Shown here: positions 49,290 to 58,559 of the stretch, piece after piece
Position numbering within the stretch: the stretch's first letter is position 1
Layout of the letters: every line of letters starts with the position of its first letter
NCBI RefSeq assembly: GCF_026130545.1
Contig: NZ_JAMOIM010000010.1
Location: forward strand, 1-64,000
Origin: Lichenifustis flavocetrariae
GTDB lineage: Bacteria > Pseudomonadota > Alphaproteobacteria > Rhizobiales > Beijerinckiaceae
Direction: 5' to 3'
DNA length: 64,000 nt
The notes under the pieces: generated by a model
Seen by the model: the letters and a program-made list of their open reading frames with translations, nothing else
The model's database searches: none
What the model was told of the DNA's origin: nothing
Translations under genes and position numbers: made by a program

Positions 49290-49793
49290 TCAGAGCAGCG
49301 TTCCTTGCCGCCCCGCCAATAGGCCTGGTGCAGGCACCTTCGGGCCTCCGCCCTCGCGCGCTTCGCGTAGGGCCTTGTTGGCGAGCCCATCCACGCGCTC
49401 GTTGTGCAGGTCGCCGTTATGGCCCCGCACCCAGCGGGCCGTCACCTTGCGGGCGTCGGCCAGGGCGAAGAGTTGCTTCCACAGGGGCAGGTTCGCCACC
49501 GGCTCGCCCTTGGCATTGCGAAACCCCTTGCGTTCCCAGCCCTTACGCCACTCCGTCAGGCCTTTCAGCACATACTGGCTGTCGGACACGAGTTCGACCG
49601 GGGCTCCGGCCGGAACACGGGAAAGGCCCTCGATCGCCGCCGTCAATTCGGCGATCTGGTTGGTGCCATGCCCGATGAAACCATGGTGTTCGGTCCCGCT
49701 CTGGCTCCCGGGCGGGATGAGGTAGAGGCCCCAGGCACAGGGTCCGGGGTTCGTGGGTGCGCAGGCACCGTCCGTATAGGCGATCCAGGTCAT
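49290..49793 (-). CDS. rnhA: ribonuclease HI
   Basis: A 167-residue RNase H that cuts RNA in RNA-DNA hybrids. The four catalytic acids are visible: Asp in AYTDGAC, Glu in AELTAAIE, Asp in VSDSQY, and Asp in ERVDGLAN. Also seen: GHNGDLHNE with the catalytic-loop His. It is the third gene of the ispH-thrB-rnhA set, 10 bases after thrB, an order typical of Hyphomicrobiales. Confidence 0.95.
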   Translation of the reverse strand: MTWIAYTDGACAPTNPGPCAWGLYLIPPGSQSGTEHHGFIGHGTNQIAELTAAIEGLSRVPAGAPVELVSDSQYVLKGLTEWRKGWERKGFRNAKGEPVANLPLWKQLFALADARKVTARWVRGHNGDLHNERVDGLANKALREAREGGGPKVPAPGLLAGRQGTLL

Positions 49794-49802
49794 CGGAGGC
49801 TT

Positions 49803-50768
49803 TTAACCCGGCAGGCCGTAGATTCGCGAGTCTTCGACGGTGCGGTGAAACCGCATCTTTCCGAGATACTCGCGCGGGTCTTTCGGCCTCACCAGCGCGC
49901 CGGGCGGCACATTGAGCCAATCGACCAGCCGGGTGAGCATGAAACGCAGAGCCGACCCATGCGCCAGCACCGGCAGGGCCTGCCGCTCTGCGAGAGTCAG
50001 CGGCCGAATCGACTGATAGCCCGCGAGCAGCGCCTCGCTCTTGGCCGCGTCAAAGGCTCCGGCCGCGCTAAAACACCAGGCGTTCAGGCAGATCGACAAG
50101 TCGTACGCAAATGCGTCCGTGCAGGCGAAATAGAAGTCGATGAGTCCGGAGAGGGTCTCGCCGAGAAAGAACACGTTGTCCGGGAACAGATCCGCGTGGA
50201 TCACACCCGCCGGCAAGTCACGTGGCCAGCGTGCCGAAAGGTCGGCGAGGTCTGTCTCGATTTCCGCCGCAAGCCCGGCGGCCACTTCATGGGCCCGCGG
50301 TGCGGCCTGTGCGGAAAGCCGTTTCCAGCCGTCCACCGACAAGGCATTGGCGCGGCGCATGGGAAAATCCGCGCCCGCCAGGTGCAGGCGCGCCAGAACC
50401 TCGCCGAGCGCTTGGCAGTGCCGGGCCTGGGGATTGGCGATCCAGATCCCGTCGAGAAAGGTGACGATCGCCGCAGGCCGGCCGCACAGGCGACCGAGCA
50501 CATCGCCCGACCGGTTACGCACCGGCTGCGGGCAATTCAGCCCCTTGGCCGAGAGATGACCCAACAGGCCGATGAAGAAGGGCAGGTCTTCGGCATCAAC
50601 CCGCTTCTCGTAAAGCGTGAGGATGAACGCGCCACGGCTCGTCTGCAGCAGGAAGTTTGAATTCTCGACACCCTCGGCGATCCCCTTGAAGGACAGAAGC
50701 GTGCCGAGGTCATAGGCTTCGAGAAACGCGGTCAGGTCCGCGGCGGACACGTCGGTGTAGACAGCCAT
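49803..50768 (-). CDS. thrB: homoserine kinase (APH-fold type)
   Basis: A 321-residue kinase of the aminoglycoside-phosphotransferase fold, the ThrB type of alpha- and gammaproteobacteria, unrelated to GHMP ThrB. It phosphorylates homoserine for threonine synthesis. Motifs: start [26 protein letters not shown], catalytic [13 protein letters not shown] and the metal-binding [18 protein letters not shown]. Between ispH and rnhA. Confidence 0.94.
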   Translation of the reverse strand: MAVYTDVSAADLTAFLEAYDLGTLLSFKGIAEGVENSNFLLQTSRGAFILTLYEKRVDAEDLPFFIGLLGHLSAKGLNCPQPVRNRSGDVLGRLCGRPAAIVTFLDGIWIANPQARHCQALGEVLARLHLAGADFPMRRANALSVDGWKRLSAQAAPRAHEVAAGLAAEIETDLADLSARWPRDLPAGVIHADLFPDNVFFLGETLSGLIDFYFACTDAFAYDLSICLNAWCFSAAGAFDAAKSEALLAGYQSIRPLTLAERQALPVLAHGSALRFMLTRLVDWLNVPPGALVRPKDPREYLGKMRFHRTVEDSRIYGLPG

Positions 50769-50885
50769 GGCCGGTCCCGCCCTACACAGCCTTGCGTGGC
50801 CGAAGCCACGATCGGGCCCGCTCGATCTTAGGAAACATCAACGCTGCCGATTCAATCCAAGCGGATGCAGAGTGGGACAGCCTAC

Positions 50886-51875
50886 TCACGCCAGCGCCGG
50901 GGTACCCTGCGTCAAGGGCCGCAATTCGCGCGGCAGCGGGAAGAACATGTTCTCCTGGACGGTCGACACCGTTTCAACGTCGATCTCGTAGCGCTCCGCG
51001 AAGGCGTCGATGATTTCCTCGACCAGAACTTCCGGCGCCGAAGCGCCGGCCGTGATGCCGATCGTCTTGATGTCACCGAGCGGCGCCCAGTCGATGTCGC
51101 TCGCCCGCAGCACGAGCTGGCTGTTCTTGCAGCCTTCCCGCTCGCTAACCTCTTTCAGGCGCTGTGAGTTCGAGGAATTGGCAGACCCCACGACCAGCAA
51201 CGCGTCCACCTTGTGGGCGATCTGCTTCACGGCTTCCTGTCGGTTGGTGGTCGCGTAGCAGATGTCTTCCTTGTGCGGGCTGACGATGGCCGGAAAGCGC
51301 AACTTCAGCGCGTCGACGATGCCCTGCGTGTCGTCGACCGACAGCGTCGTCTGGGTGACGAAGGCGAGCGGTTGCTGCCGCAACTCATCGCCTCTTTCAT
51401 CGGCCAGGCGATGAACGTCTTCGAGGTTTTCGACCAGGATCACGGCCCCAGCCGGAAGTTGACCCAGCGTCCCCACGACCTCGGGATGGCCGGCATGACC
51501 GACCAGAAGCACGCGATGGCCACGACGATAGTGCAGTTCGGCCTCACGGTGCACCTTTGTCACCAGTGGGCAGGTTGCGTCGATCGCAAACATCTTGCGG
51601 TCCGCCGCCTCGGACGGAACCGACTTCGGTACCCCATGGGCGGAGAAGATGACCGGCGCTTCCGTGTCGGGAATCTCGTTTAATTCCTCGACGAAGATCG
51701 CGCCCTTCTTCTTGAGGCTCTCGACGACATACTTGTTGTGCACGATCTCGTGCCGCACGTAGACGGGCGGACCATAGATCGACAGAGCCTGCTCCACCGC
51801 ATCGATCGCCCGGATGACGCCCGCGCAGAAGCCGCGCGGGGCGCAAAGCAAAATATGCAGCGGCGGTTTTGTCAT
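50886..51875 (-). CDS. ispH: 4-hydroxy-3-methylbut-2-enyl diphosphate reductase
   Basis: A 329-residue [4Fe-4S] enzyme, last step of the MEP isoprenoid pathway, giving IPP and DMAPP. The three cluster cysteines are in GFCAGV (Cys17), DATCPLV, and EGCKNS. Substrate-binding motifs include [14 protein letters not shown] and [14 protein letters not shown] 51875 ([10 protein letters not shown]) is chosen; the longer frame runs into upstream non-coding DNA. First gene of ispH-thrB-rnhA; a 117-base gap separates it from thrB. Confidence 0.96.
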   Translation of the reverse strand: MTKPPLHILLCAPRGFCAGVIRAIDAVEQALSIYGPPVYVRHEIVHNKYVVESLKKKGAIFVEELNEIPDTEAPVIFSAHGVPKSVPSEAADRKMFAIDATCPLVTKVHREAELHYRRGHRVLLVGHAGHPEVVGTLGQLPAGAVILVENLEDVHRLADERGDELRQQPLAFVTQTTLSVDDTQGIVDALKLRFPAIVSPHKEDICYATTNRQEAVKQIAHKVDALLVVGSANSSNSQRLKEVSEREGCKNSQLVLRASDIDWAPLGDIKTIGITAGASAPEVLVEEIIDAFAERYEIDVETVSTVQENMFFPLPRELRPLTQGTPALA

Positions 51876-52000
51876 GGTCCAACACTCTGTCAATTGCGAC
51901 GACTTGTGCTGGAATGCGGTCCGGCGGTCAAGCTTGAGCACGACTATGGGCACGGCAGGGCGTGAAAGCAGGCCGGTCGCGCATGCGGCCGGCCCGTTCC

Positions 52001-52324
52001 TCACGCGGCGCGGTTTTCGCGCTCCCAGGTCTCGACCAGGCGCGCGTGCGCGAGTTTCTCACGTAAATTCGCCTTGGTGGCCAGCCGGCTCTCCCGCGCG
52101 CGCGCGACAAGCCCGACCGTGGGATCACGGAAAAGCGGTTCTGCCATGGCCGACCACACATCATGGCGGGTGAGGCCGATGTCCTTGAGCATCCGGTCGT
52201 CCATTTGGCCCAGCTGGCCCATCACGAGACGGCGCGACAGGATCGTTCCAACCAGCTTGCTAGCGGTCATGAGAGAGGCGAAGGGACGAACCAATATCCC
52301 CAGAACTGTGGCGGGGCGAGCCAT
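52001..52324 (-). CDS. DUF1127-containing small protein
   Basis: A 107-residue protein. Residues about 35-60 carry the DUF1127 (YjiS-like) pattern [20 protein letters not shown], followed by an Arg/Lys-rich helical tail. ATG 52324 follows ccaggag; a longer frame from 52420 is less likely. DUF1127 proteins in alphaproteobacteria have been linked to RNA turnover and phosphate/carbon metabolism. Divergent from a LysR regulator, a frequent pairing. Confidence 0.85.
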   Translation of the reverse strand: MARPATVLGILVRPFASLMTASKLVGTILSRRLVMGQLGQMDDRMLKDIGLTRHDVWSAMAEPLFRDPTVGLVARARESRLATKANLREKLAHARLVETWERENRAA

Positions 52325-52445
52325 GAGACGAACTCCTGGATTGCGGGCGCCGATCGCCTGCCCGGTGCGGGAAGGCTGTGCGTGGCGCCCAGCTTGATCT
52401 AAGCCAACAGGAACCATCAAAATAGCGAATGTTCACGATAGCTGA

Positions 52446-52466
52446 TATCAACGACTCACATCGATA
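52446..52466. promoter_or_regulatory. candidate LysR binding site between DUF1127 and lysR
   Basis: tatcaacg-actca-catcgata is an imperfect inverted repeat (6 of 8 paired) in the 159-base divergent intergenic region, 17 bases before the LysR start. It fits the loose T-N11-A type layout of LysR boxes, but only weakly. Confidence 0.3.
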
Positions 52467-52483
52467 ATGACGGCAGGGCACAG

Positions 52484-53383
52484 ATGGCCACCCTTCTCGA
52501 CATGGACCAGCTTCGCACCTTTGTGGCGATCGTCGACACAGGCTCGTTCACGCGCGCCGCCGAGGCCGTCCACAAAACCCAATCGGCGGTTTCCATGCAG
52601 ATGAAGAAACTGGAAGAACGGATCGGCCGTGCGATCTTCGCTCGGGATGGACGGGCCTCGAAACTGACCGAGGACGGGATCCGGCTCGCCGATTATGCCC
52701 GGCGCATCGTTCGGCTCAACGGCGAAGCCTTGGCGAGTTTCGCAGACCAGGAGCTTGCCGGACACGTGCGGCTTGGCCTGCCGGATGATTACGCCGATCG
52801 CTACCTTCCAGAAATCCTGGTGCGGTTCTCCGATTTGAACCCTCGCGTCGAGGTCACGGTCGTGTGCGAACCTACCCCGATGCTCGTCAGCCGAATCGCG
52901 GCCGCCGATCTCGACCTCGCGATCATCACCCATGTCGAGAGCCGGGGGCGCGTCAGCATCATCCGCACCGAGCGATTGCTCTGGGTCACCTCGTCCCGGC
53001 ACTCCGTGCATGAGTCGACGCCGCTGCCGCTGGCACTCGGGCGTCTCGACTGTACCTGGCGACATGCCGCGACGCTGCGGCTCGAAGACGTCGGCAAGCC
53101 ATTCCGGGTGCTCTACGCAAGCTGGAACTCGACGGCCGTGGGTGCCGCGGTCCTGGCCGGACTGGCCGTCTCGGTCCTGCCCGAAAGCGCACTCCGGCCC
53201 GGCATGCGGGTACTCGGCCCTTCAGACGGATTTCCCGCGCTTCCCTCCTGCAAGATCGCTCTCTTGAGGAACACGGTCGAATCCTCACCCTTGGCCGACG
53301 CCCTCGCGGCGCTGATCGTCTCCAGCCTCGATAATATGTCGGGTGCGCAGTCGAGCGACGTGCCTGACCTGGCCTACGCCTGA
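52484..53383 (+). CDS. LysR-family transcriptional regulator
   Basis: A 299-residue regulator: winged-helix DNA-binding domain at about 5-65 (MDQLRTFVAIVDTGSFTRAA, VHKTQSAVSMQMKKLEERIG), then a periplasmic-binding-like effector domain (VRLGLPDDYADRYLPEILVR). Divergent from the DUF1127 gene, which it likely controls; many LysR members also regulate themselves. The ligand is unknown. The start may be ATG 52484 or ATG 52502. Confidence 0.92.
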   Translation: MATLLDMDQLRTFVAIVDTGSFTRAAEAVHKTQSAVSMQMKKLEERIGRAIFARDGRASKLTEDGIRLADYARRIVRLNGEALASFADQELAGHVRLGLPDDYADRYLPEILVRFSDLNPRVEVTVVCEPTPMLVSRIAAADLDLAIITHVESRGRVSIIRTERLLWVTSSRHSVHESTPLPLALGRLDCTWRHAATLRLEDVGKPFRVLYASWNSTAVGAAVLAGLAVSVLPESALRPGMRVLGPSDGFPALPSCKIALLRNTVESSPLADALAALIVSSLDNMSGAQSSDVPDLAYA

Positions 53384-53414
53384 ATCTGCCGGGCACTCAC
53401 CCACGGGGATCCGC

Positions 53415-53570
53415 TCAGTTCAGCCCGCCCACGACGGGGCCGAAGAATTTCGCGTTGAGTTTGATGCCGATTTCAGTGCTCGCCGCGACAATGACGATCG
53501 AGATCACGGCCGCGATCATGGCATATTCGAGACTTGTCGCGCCTGTCCGGTCTGCGAGAAATCGTTTCAT
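53415..53570 (-). CDS. Flp/Fap-type pilin (type IVb)
   Basis: A 51-residue protein: MKRFLADRTGATSLEYAMIA, a hydrophobic stretch (AAVISIVIVAA), then STEIGIKLNAKFFGPVVGGL. The G-ATSLEYAMIA block with Glu at position 5 after the Gly is the type IVb pilin cleavage/assembly signature recognised by a TadV/CpaA-type prepilin peptidase. No tad/cpa genes are nearby, so it is an orphan pilin locus. It is convergent with the LysR gene. Confidence 0.85.
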   Translation of the reverse strand: MKRFLADRTGATSLEYAMIAAVISIVIVAASTEIGIKLNAKFFGPVVGGLN

Positions 53571-53640
53571 CACGCCGCTGACCCCCGTCTGGGCGCAGTC
53601 TAGCAGCCAAGTCCGACGCTTCCGTTAACACAGGCAAAGC

Positions 53641-53670
53641 AAAAAGGCCCGTTCCAGATGGAACGGGCCT
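53641..53670 (-). terminator. rho-independent terminator of the Met/Lys-rich gene
   Basis: On the minus strand an 11-bp stem (aggcccgttcc, 53670-53660 with 53655-53645, loop of 4) is followed by TTTTT; 15 bases after the stop of the small exported-protein gene. Confidence 0.85.
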
Positions 53671-53685
53671 CCAGGTCGACTCAGC

Positions 53686-53910
53686 TTACATGGTCTTCTT
53701 TTTCATCATCTTCTTCGACATGTGCTTCTTCTTCATCATCTTTTTGGGCGCGGCGGTCGCGTCTGCACCCGCATCAGCCGCAGGAGCCGCGGCGGCGCCT
53801 GCCGCAGGGGCGGCTGGGGCTGCATTCGGATCGGTCTGAGCGAAAGCGGAGCCGAGGCCAAGCACCGATACGGCACAAGCCAGGATAAGCGATTTACGAA
53901 TCGAAACCAT
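53686..53910 (-). CDS. small exported protein with Met/Lys/His-rich tail
   Basis: A 74-residue protein with a signal peptide (KSLILACAVSVLGLGSAFAQ), an Ala/Pro-rich middle (PAAPAAGAAAAPAADAG) and a repetitive C-terminus, KKMMKKKHMSKKMMKKKTM. ATG 53910 (MVSIRKSL) is chosen since an upstream frame lacks signal features. The Met/His/Lys-rich tail could bind metal (e.g. copper) or heme-less ligands, or be a nucleic-acid/polyanion binder; similar Ala/Lys-rich secreted proteins are known in the order but unassigned. It has its own terminator. Confidence 0.7.
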   Translation of the reverse strand: MVSIRKSLILACAVSVLGLGSAFAQTDPNAAPAAPAAGAAAAPAADAGADATAAPKKMMKKKHMSKKMMKKKTM

Positions 53911-54142
53911 AATTGTCTCCCCAGAACCATGACGGCCGCGCCGGCCGACGTCCCGCGATACAGCCATGCGGAACGCGACGCCGAGCGGTTCCTCACTGTC
54001 TCGACGCCCCTATGAACGGTAGGTGAACCGTTTCCGGAAGCAAGGGTCGTTGCCACTTTTCTTCCCAGTGCCTATCTAAAGGCGCGCCACGAGACCGCGA
54101 CGGATTTCGGAGGCGGCGTCAATCGAGCGGTGAAAGTGTAGA

Positions 54143-55522
54143 ATGGCCCGTGACGTCAATGATCTGACGCCGATCGAGTCGCGTGACGAGCTCGTGCGAT
54201 GGTTCGAGCAGGGCTGTAAGCCGCCCGCGCGATTTCGTGTCGGGACAGAGCACGAAAAGGTGCCGTTCCGATCGGCCACCCGACAGCCCGTCCCGTATAG
54301 GGGCGATGGGGCGGGCCGCGGCGGTATCGCCGACCTCCTCGCGGGACTGCAGGCCCGGTCTGGGTGGGAACCGATCATTGAGGCCGGTCAGACGATCGGT
54401 TTGTTCGATGCCGTCGGCGGGGGAGCCATCTCGCTCGAACCTGGTGGCCAGTTCGAACTCTCCGGGGCTCCGGTGGACAGCATCCATGAGACGGCCGCGG
54501 AACTCGCGACCCATCTCGAAGACGTCCGCAGCGTGGGTGAACCGCTCGGCATCCGGTTTCTAACGCTCGGCATGTCGCCGCAATGGTCGCTCGCTGAGAC
54601 GCCCGTGATGCCCAAGGGGCGCTACCGCATCATGGCGAATTACATGCCGAAGGTCGGCAGCCGTGGCCTCGACATGATGTTCCGCACCGCGACCGTGCAG
54701 GCCAACCTCGATTTCAGCAGTGAAGCCGACATGGTGCGAAAGCTCCGCGTGTCGATCGCCGTGCAGCCGATCACGGCCGCGATCTTTGCAAATTCGCCTT
54801 TCACCGACGGCCGCCCGAACGGCTTCCTATCGGCACGATCGGAGATCTGGCGCGACACCGACAACGCACGAGCCGGGATGATGCCGTTCGCGTTCGAAGA
54901 TGGGTTCGGGTTCGAGCGCTATGTCGATTATGCGCTCGACGTGCCCATGTATTTCGTCAAGCGCGGCGAGACCTATCACGACGTCGCGGGCTTGAGCTTT
55001 CGTGATCTTCTCGACGGACGCCTGACCGCCCTGCCCGGCGAACGCGCGACCTTGTCGGACTGGGCCAATCATCTGTCGACCATCTTCCCCGAGGTGCGCC
55101 TCAAACGCTACCTCGAGATGCGAGGCGAGGATGTTGGACCTCAGGCCATGATCAACGCGCTCCCGGCCCTGTTCGTCGGACTTCTCTATGACGACGAGGC
55201 CCTCGATGGAGCGGCCGAGATCGTCAAGGACTGGACCGCCGCCGATCGCCAGACCTTGCGTGACGACGTACCGCGCCTCGGGCTCGATGCGGTCGTCCGC
55301 GGCATACCGGCACGCGCCATCGCGCGCGAGTTGCTCGGCTTGGCCCGCGCCGGTCTCGCCCGCCGTGGCCGGTGCGATCTCCAGGGCCGCGACGAGACGG
55401 GTTTCCTCGACCCGCTCGATCGGATCGTCGATGGCCGGACCCAGGCGGAGGAGCTTCTCGCGCTCTATCGCGGCGCCTGGAACGGCAGCGTCGGGCCGGT
55501 GTTCGATCACTGTATCTTCTGA
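54143..55522 (+). CDS. gshA: glutamate-cysteine ligase, plant-type
   Basis: A 459-residue enzyme, first step of glutathione synthesis. It belongs to the plant/alphaproteobacterial (GCS2) type, distinct from enterobacterial GshA. Motifs: RVGTEHEKVPFR, ISLEPGGQFELSG (glutamate site), MPKGRYRIMANYMPKVG, VQANLDFSSE. Glutathione made here would serve the GFA-type protein and other genes in the window, though they are not linked. Start ATG 54143; the ribosome-binding site is weak. Confidence 0.93.
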   Translation: MARDVNDLTPIESRDELVRWFEQGCKPPARFRVGTEHEKVPFRSATRQPVPYRGDGAGRGGIADLLAGLQARSGWEPIIEAGQTIGLFDAVGGGAISLEPGGQFELSGAPVDSIHETAAELATHLEDVRSVGEPLGIRFLTLGMSPQWSLAETPVMPKGRYRIMANYMPKVGSRGLDMMFRTATVQANLDFSSEADMVRKLRVSIAVQPITAAIFANSPFTDGRPNGFLSARSEIWRDTDNARAGMMPFAFEDGFGFERYVDYALDVPMYFVKRGETYHDVAGLSFRDLLDGRLTALPGERATLSDWANHLSTIFPEVRLKRYLEMRGEDVGPQAMINALPALFVGLLYDDEALDGAAEIVKDWTAADRQTLRDDVPRLGLDAVVRGIPARAIARELLGLARAGLARRGRCDLQGRDETGFLDPLDRIVDGRTQAEELLALYRGAWNGSVGPVFDHCIF

Positions 55523-55551
55523 CTTCCTCCCGACACTTTCCAGGTGGCCCC

Positions 55552-55908
55552 ATGCGCTTCATCCAGCATCTGTTCGCGGCCGGCTTCCTGCTCGGCGGGC
55601 TGACCCAGGCCGTCGCGGCCCCCGATGGCTTCATCGATTGCGCCAAGGCCGCGACGGTCGACGAGAAGGCCATCTGCGCCGACATCAAGCTCGTTCAGGA
55701 CGATGCCCGCATGGTGACGCTCTACAAGGTCGCCATGGGTCTCGCCGGCATGGGCGTCCGTGGCGACCTTCAGGATGGCCAGTCGACCTGGCTCGAACAT
55801 CGCCACACCTGCAAGGACGACACAACGTGCTTGCGGACGACCTACGCGGCACGCATCGAGCGGCTGCAGAAAGTGATCGATGCTGTGGCGGCACGCGGTC
55901 CGTTCTGA
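55552..55908 (+). CDS. LprI-like (DUF1311-type) exported protein
   Basis: A 118-residue protein with an N-terminal signal peptide (MRFIQHLFAAGFLLGGLTQA, cleavage after VAA). The mature part has DCAKAATVDEKAICADIKLV and a second C..D..C pair (HTCKDDTTCL), i.e. the conserved 'C-A----E--IC-D--L' pattern of LprI/DUF1311, whose best-known member is a lysozyme inhibitor. ATG 55552 is used; the longer frame overlaps gshA. It lies 29 bases after gshA and may be co-transcribed. Confidence 0.75.
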   Translation: MRFIQHLFAAGFLLGGLTQAVAAPDGFIDCAKAATVDEKAICADIKLVQDDARMVTLYKVAMGLAGMGVRGDLQDGQSTWLEHRHTCKDDTTCLRTTYAARIERLQKVIDAVAARGPF

Positions 55909-55914
55909 TGCACT

Positions 55915-57480
55915 TCAGAACGCGAGCCAGACCTTCTCGCCGATCCGCTGACCCATGAGATCGAACAACGGATGCGGCTTCATCCCCTTCACCCGGGAAC
56001 CGCCGCCTTCGAGATAGTCGATGAACATGGGGATCACGGCGCCCCCGTCGTCTGAGATCATCTTCTGAAGCTCGAAATACATGGCCTTGCGCTTGACCAC
56101 GTCGTCCTCGGTTCGGGCCGCCAGCAGGATCTTGTCGAAGTCCGGACGCTTCCAGGAGGTCTCGTTCCAGGCGGCGTCGGATTTATACGCGATCGTCAGC
56201 ATCTGGTCGGCGGTGGGACGACCACCCCAATAGGACACGCAAAACGGCGCTTTCATCCAGACGGCGCTGAAATAGCCGTCCGCGGCCTTCCGCTCCACCG
56301 TCATCTCGATGCCGGTGGGTTTGCAAGCTTCCTGATAGAGCAGCGAGGCATCGGTCGCCCCCGTGAAGGCCGCATCCGACACCGCGAGGGTCACAGGCAG
56401 GGTGGTCAGACCAGCCTGCTTCAGATGAAATTTGGCCTTGTCGCGATCGTAGGCGCGCTGCGGCAGATCGGCCGCGTAGAAGGGATTGGTGCGTGGGATC
56501 GGGTGGTCATTGCCGATGACGCCATAGCCGTGCAGCACCGTGTCGATGATTCCCTGGCGGTCGATCCCGTATTTGAGCGCCAGCCGCACGTTGACGTCGT
56601 CATAGGGCTTGTCGGTGACGTTCATCAGGAACACCGCGTGCTGCCCGGCCGCGTTGCGAATCACTTGGAGGCCGCTCCGACGCTTCAAAAGATCGACCGT
56701 CCGGGCGTCCAGCCGGTTGACGACATCGACCTGTCCAGAGACGAGCGCATTGGTGCGGGCATTGGTGTCGTTGATGCAGAGGATCTCGATCGCATCGACA
56801 TGGCCGCACCCGGGTTTCCAGTAGCCGCTCCGCTTCTTGGTGACGGAGCGGATGCCGGGCTCGAACACCTCCAGCGTATATCCCCCCGTACCGACCGGCT
56901 TCATCCAGTCCGTCCAGCCATTTGGAACGACGAAGAAGTGATAGTCGGACAGGAGATAGGGGAGATCGACATTGCCGCTCGACAAGGTGATGTCGACCTG
57001 ATGGGAACTCAGCTTCCTGACGTCGGTGATATCCCCCAGCGTGGCCTTGGCGGCCGACTTCGTCTCGCCACGATGGAGGTTCAGCGAATAGATGATGTCG
57101 TCGGCATCGAGCGTCTTGCCGTTCGAGAAGGTCACGCCGCGACGCACGTCGAACACCCATTCGGCGAAGCCGGGCTTTGCCTCCCAGCGCTCCAGCAATT
57201 CGGGCACGGGCTGGTTCTTCTCATCGATCTCGACGAGACCATTCATCACCTGAAAAGCGAGATTGACCGGCACCCAGTCGGTCACGGCGCGCGGATCGAG
57301 GCTGTCCGAGGTCGCGCCACCCGTCATCCCGAGCCTGAGCGTGCCGCCCGCCTGCGGCGTTGTGTCGTCGGCCCTGGCACGGGCACCGAGGCCCAACCCG
57401 CCCGTGCCGCCGAGCAGCGCCGCGCCGGTCAACAGAGCACGGCGGTTGAGGCCGCTGAGGGTCGAGAAGTCTGGTTCCAT
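55915..57480 (-). CDS. ABC transporter family-5 (peptide/nickel-type) solute-binding protein
   Basis: A 521-residue periplasmic binding protein of the oligopeptide/dipeptide/nickel class. It has a Tat-like leader (LNRRALLTGAALLGGTGGLG) and the family blocks WVFDVRRGVTFSNGKTLDAD and ALKYGIDRQGIIDTVLHGYG. Start ATG 57480 is chosen at the signal sequence; the longer frame runs into the next gene. No permease or ATPase genes adjoin it. The ligand is unknown; peptides, opines or glutathione-like compounds are possibilities. Confidence 0.85.
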   Translation of the reverse strand: MEPDFSTLSGLNRRALLTGAALLGGTGGLGLGARARADDTTPQAGGTLRLGMTGGATSDSLDPRAVTDWVPVNLAFQVMNGLVEIDEKNQPVPELLERWEAKPGFAEWVFDVRRGVTFSNGKTLDADDIIYSLNLHRGETKSAAKATLGDITDVRKLSSHQVDITLSSGNVDLPYLLSDYHFFVVPNGWTDWMKPVGTGGYTLEVFEPGIRSVTKKRSGYWKPGCGHVDAIEILCINDTNARTNALVSGQVDVVNRLDARTVDLLKRRSGLQVIRNAAGQHAVFLMNVTDKPYDDVNVRLALKYGIDRQGIIDTVLHGYGVIGNDHPIPRTNPFYAADLPQRAYDRDKAKFHLKQAGLTTLPVTLAVSDAAFTGATDASLLYQEACKPTGIEMTVERKAADGYFSAVWMKAPFCVSYWGGRPTADQMLTIAYKSDAAWNETSWKRPDFDKILLAARTEDDVVKRKAMYFELQKMISDDGGAVIPMFIDYLEGGGSRVKGMKPHPLFDLMGQRIGEKVWLAF

Positions 57481-57583
57481 GCGATCTTCTCCGGCTACCG
57501 AATTGCGCAATACTGCGCGCGGACCCGCTTCGAAGCCACCTTTGCCTCGGGGATCGCGGCAAGAGAACACATCGTATGGCAGC

Positions 57584-58528
57584 TTACGGCGATGTCCGAG
57601 AGCCGTGCAGGCGGCGGGCCACGAACGCGCAGAGTCGCCCGAAGGGCTCGGCCACAGCCGGTGAGCGGTCGAGCGCGCGCAGGCATCCGTGCACGAGGCC
57701 GGTGCCGGGCAGCAACAGAACTTCGGTCCGAACCGCCCGGAGGCGCCGGGCCAGTTCGGTGCAGTCGTCGCGCAGCGGGTCGTGCTCGGCGGGCAGGAGA
57801 ACGGTCGGTGGCAGACCCGAAACATCGGGGGAATCGAGCACGAATGTGCCGGGCGGCGGTTCACGGCCGGCGAGATAGACGGAGCGGTAGAAGCGGACAT
57901 CGGCCAGCGTCAGCATCGGCGCGGCAGATTCCAGACGGCACGCCGGCTCGGCCGGTTCGTAGCCCAACGACGGATACACCAAGGCCAGGGCCGCCAAGCG
58001 ACCTGGGCGCGCCTTGCCTGCCTGCAAGGCCGCCGCGGCCATCAAGGCCGCCCCGGCGCTGTCGCCCATGAGGGCCACGGGAGAGAGTGGGAGATCGGGC
58101 CAGGGCAGTTGCCGCATCAGGGCGGCGGCCAGCACGACCATGATGTCATCGAGCGCAGCTGGCGCCGGGTGTTCGGGCGCCAGTCGATAGTCGATCGCGA
58201 TAACCTCCGCGCCCGTTGCCTCCGCCACCCGCGCCACGATGCTGTCATGGCTGTCGAGCGAACCGAGCATGAAGCCGCCGCCATGCGCGTAGAGCACGAG
58301 GCCGCGCGAGAGCTCCCGTCGGGGCATGTAGCGCCGGAGCGGGATGCTTCGGCCCGTCGTGGCCAGCATTGCATCCTGACTTTCGATCCCCGAAGGTCGC
58401 CGCACCGCGAAGGCGTGGGCATAGGCGTGATAGAGCCGCCGCTGGTCGACGATCGACCGGGTTGCCGCATCAGGCGGATAGAAACGCTCGCTCTCGGCGA
58501 TGAAAGCCTGGATGTCGGGATCGATCAC
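57584..58528 (-). CDS. alpha/beta hydrolase of the hormone-sensitive-lipase type
   Basis: A 314-residue cytosolic esterase-like enzyme. The oxyanion HGGG motif (LYAHGGGFMLG) and the nucleophile GDSAGA are visible; Asp/His of the triad are likely in AEHDPLRDDC and GLVHGC. It acts on short acyl esters; natural substrate unknown. It lies on the same strand as the binding protein and oxidase, about 30-100 bases apart. Confidence 0.85.
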   Translation of the reverse strand: MIDPDIQAFIAESERFYPPDAATRSIVDQRRLYHAYAHAFAVRRPSGIESQDAMLATTGRSIPLRRYMPRRELSRGLVLYAHGGGFMLGSLDSHDSIVARVAEATGAEVIAIDYRLAPEHPAPAALDDIMVVLAAALMRQLPWPDLPLSPVALMGDSAGAALMAAAALQAGKARPGRLAALALVYPSLGYEPAEPACRLESAAPMLTLADVRFYRSVYLAGREPPPGTFVLDSPDVSGLPPTVLLPAEHDPLRDDCTELARRLRAVRTEVLLLPGTGLVHGCLRALDRSPAVAEPFGRLCAFVARRLHGSRTSP

Positions 58529-58559
58529 ACGTCACTCGGAGTTCATGGCGCCAGCCGTG

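Noticed and set aside
49090-49725. A plus-strand frame across the region behind and into rnhA
   Set aside because: Most of it is antisense to rnhA; the part outside has no recognised motif.
56425-58071. A 548-codon plus-strand frame
   Set aside because: Reverse shadow of the family-5 binding protein and hydrolase genes.
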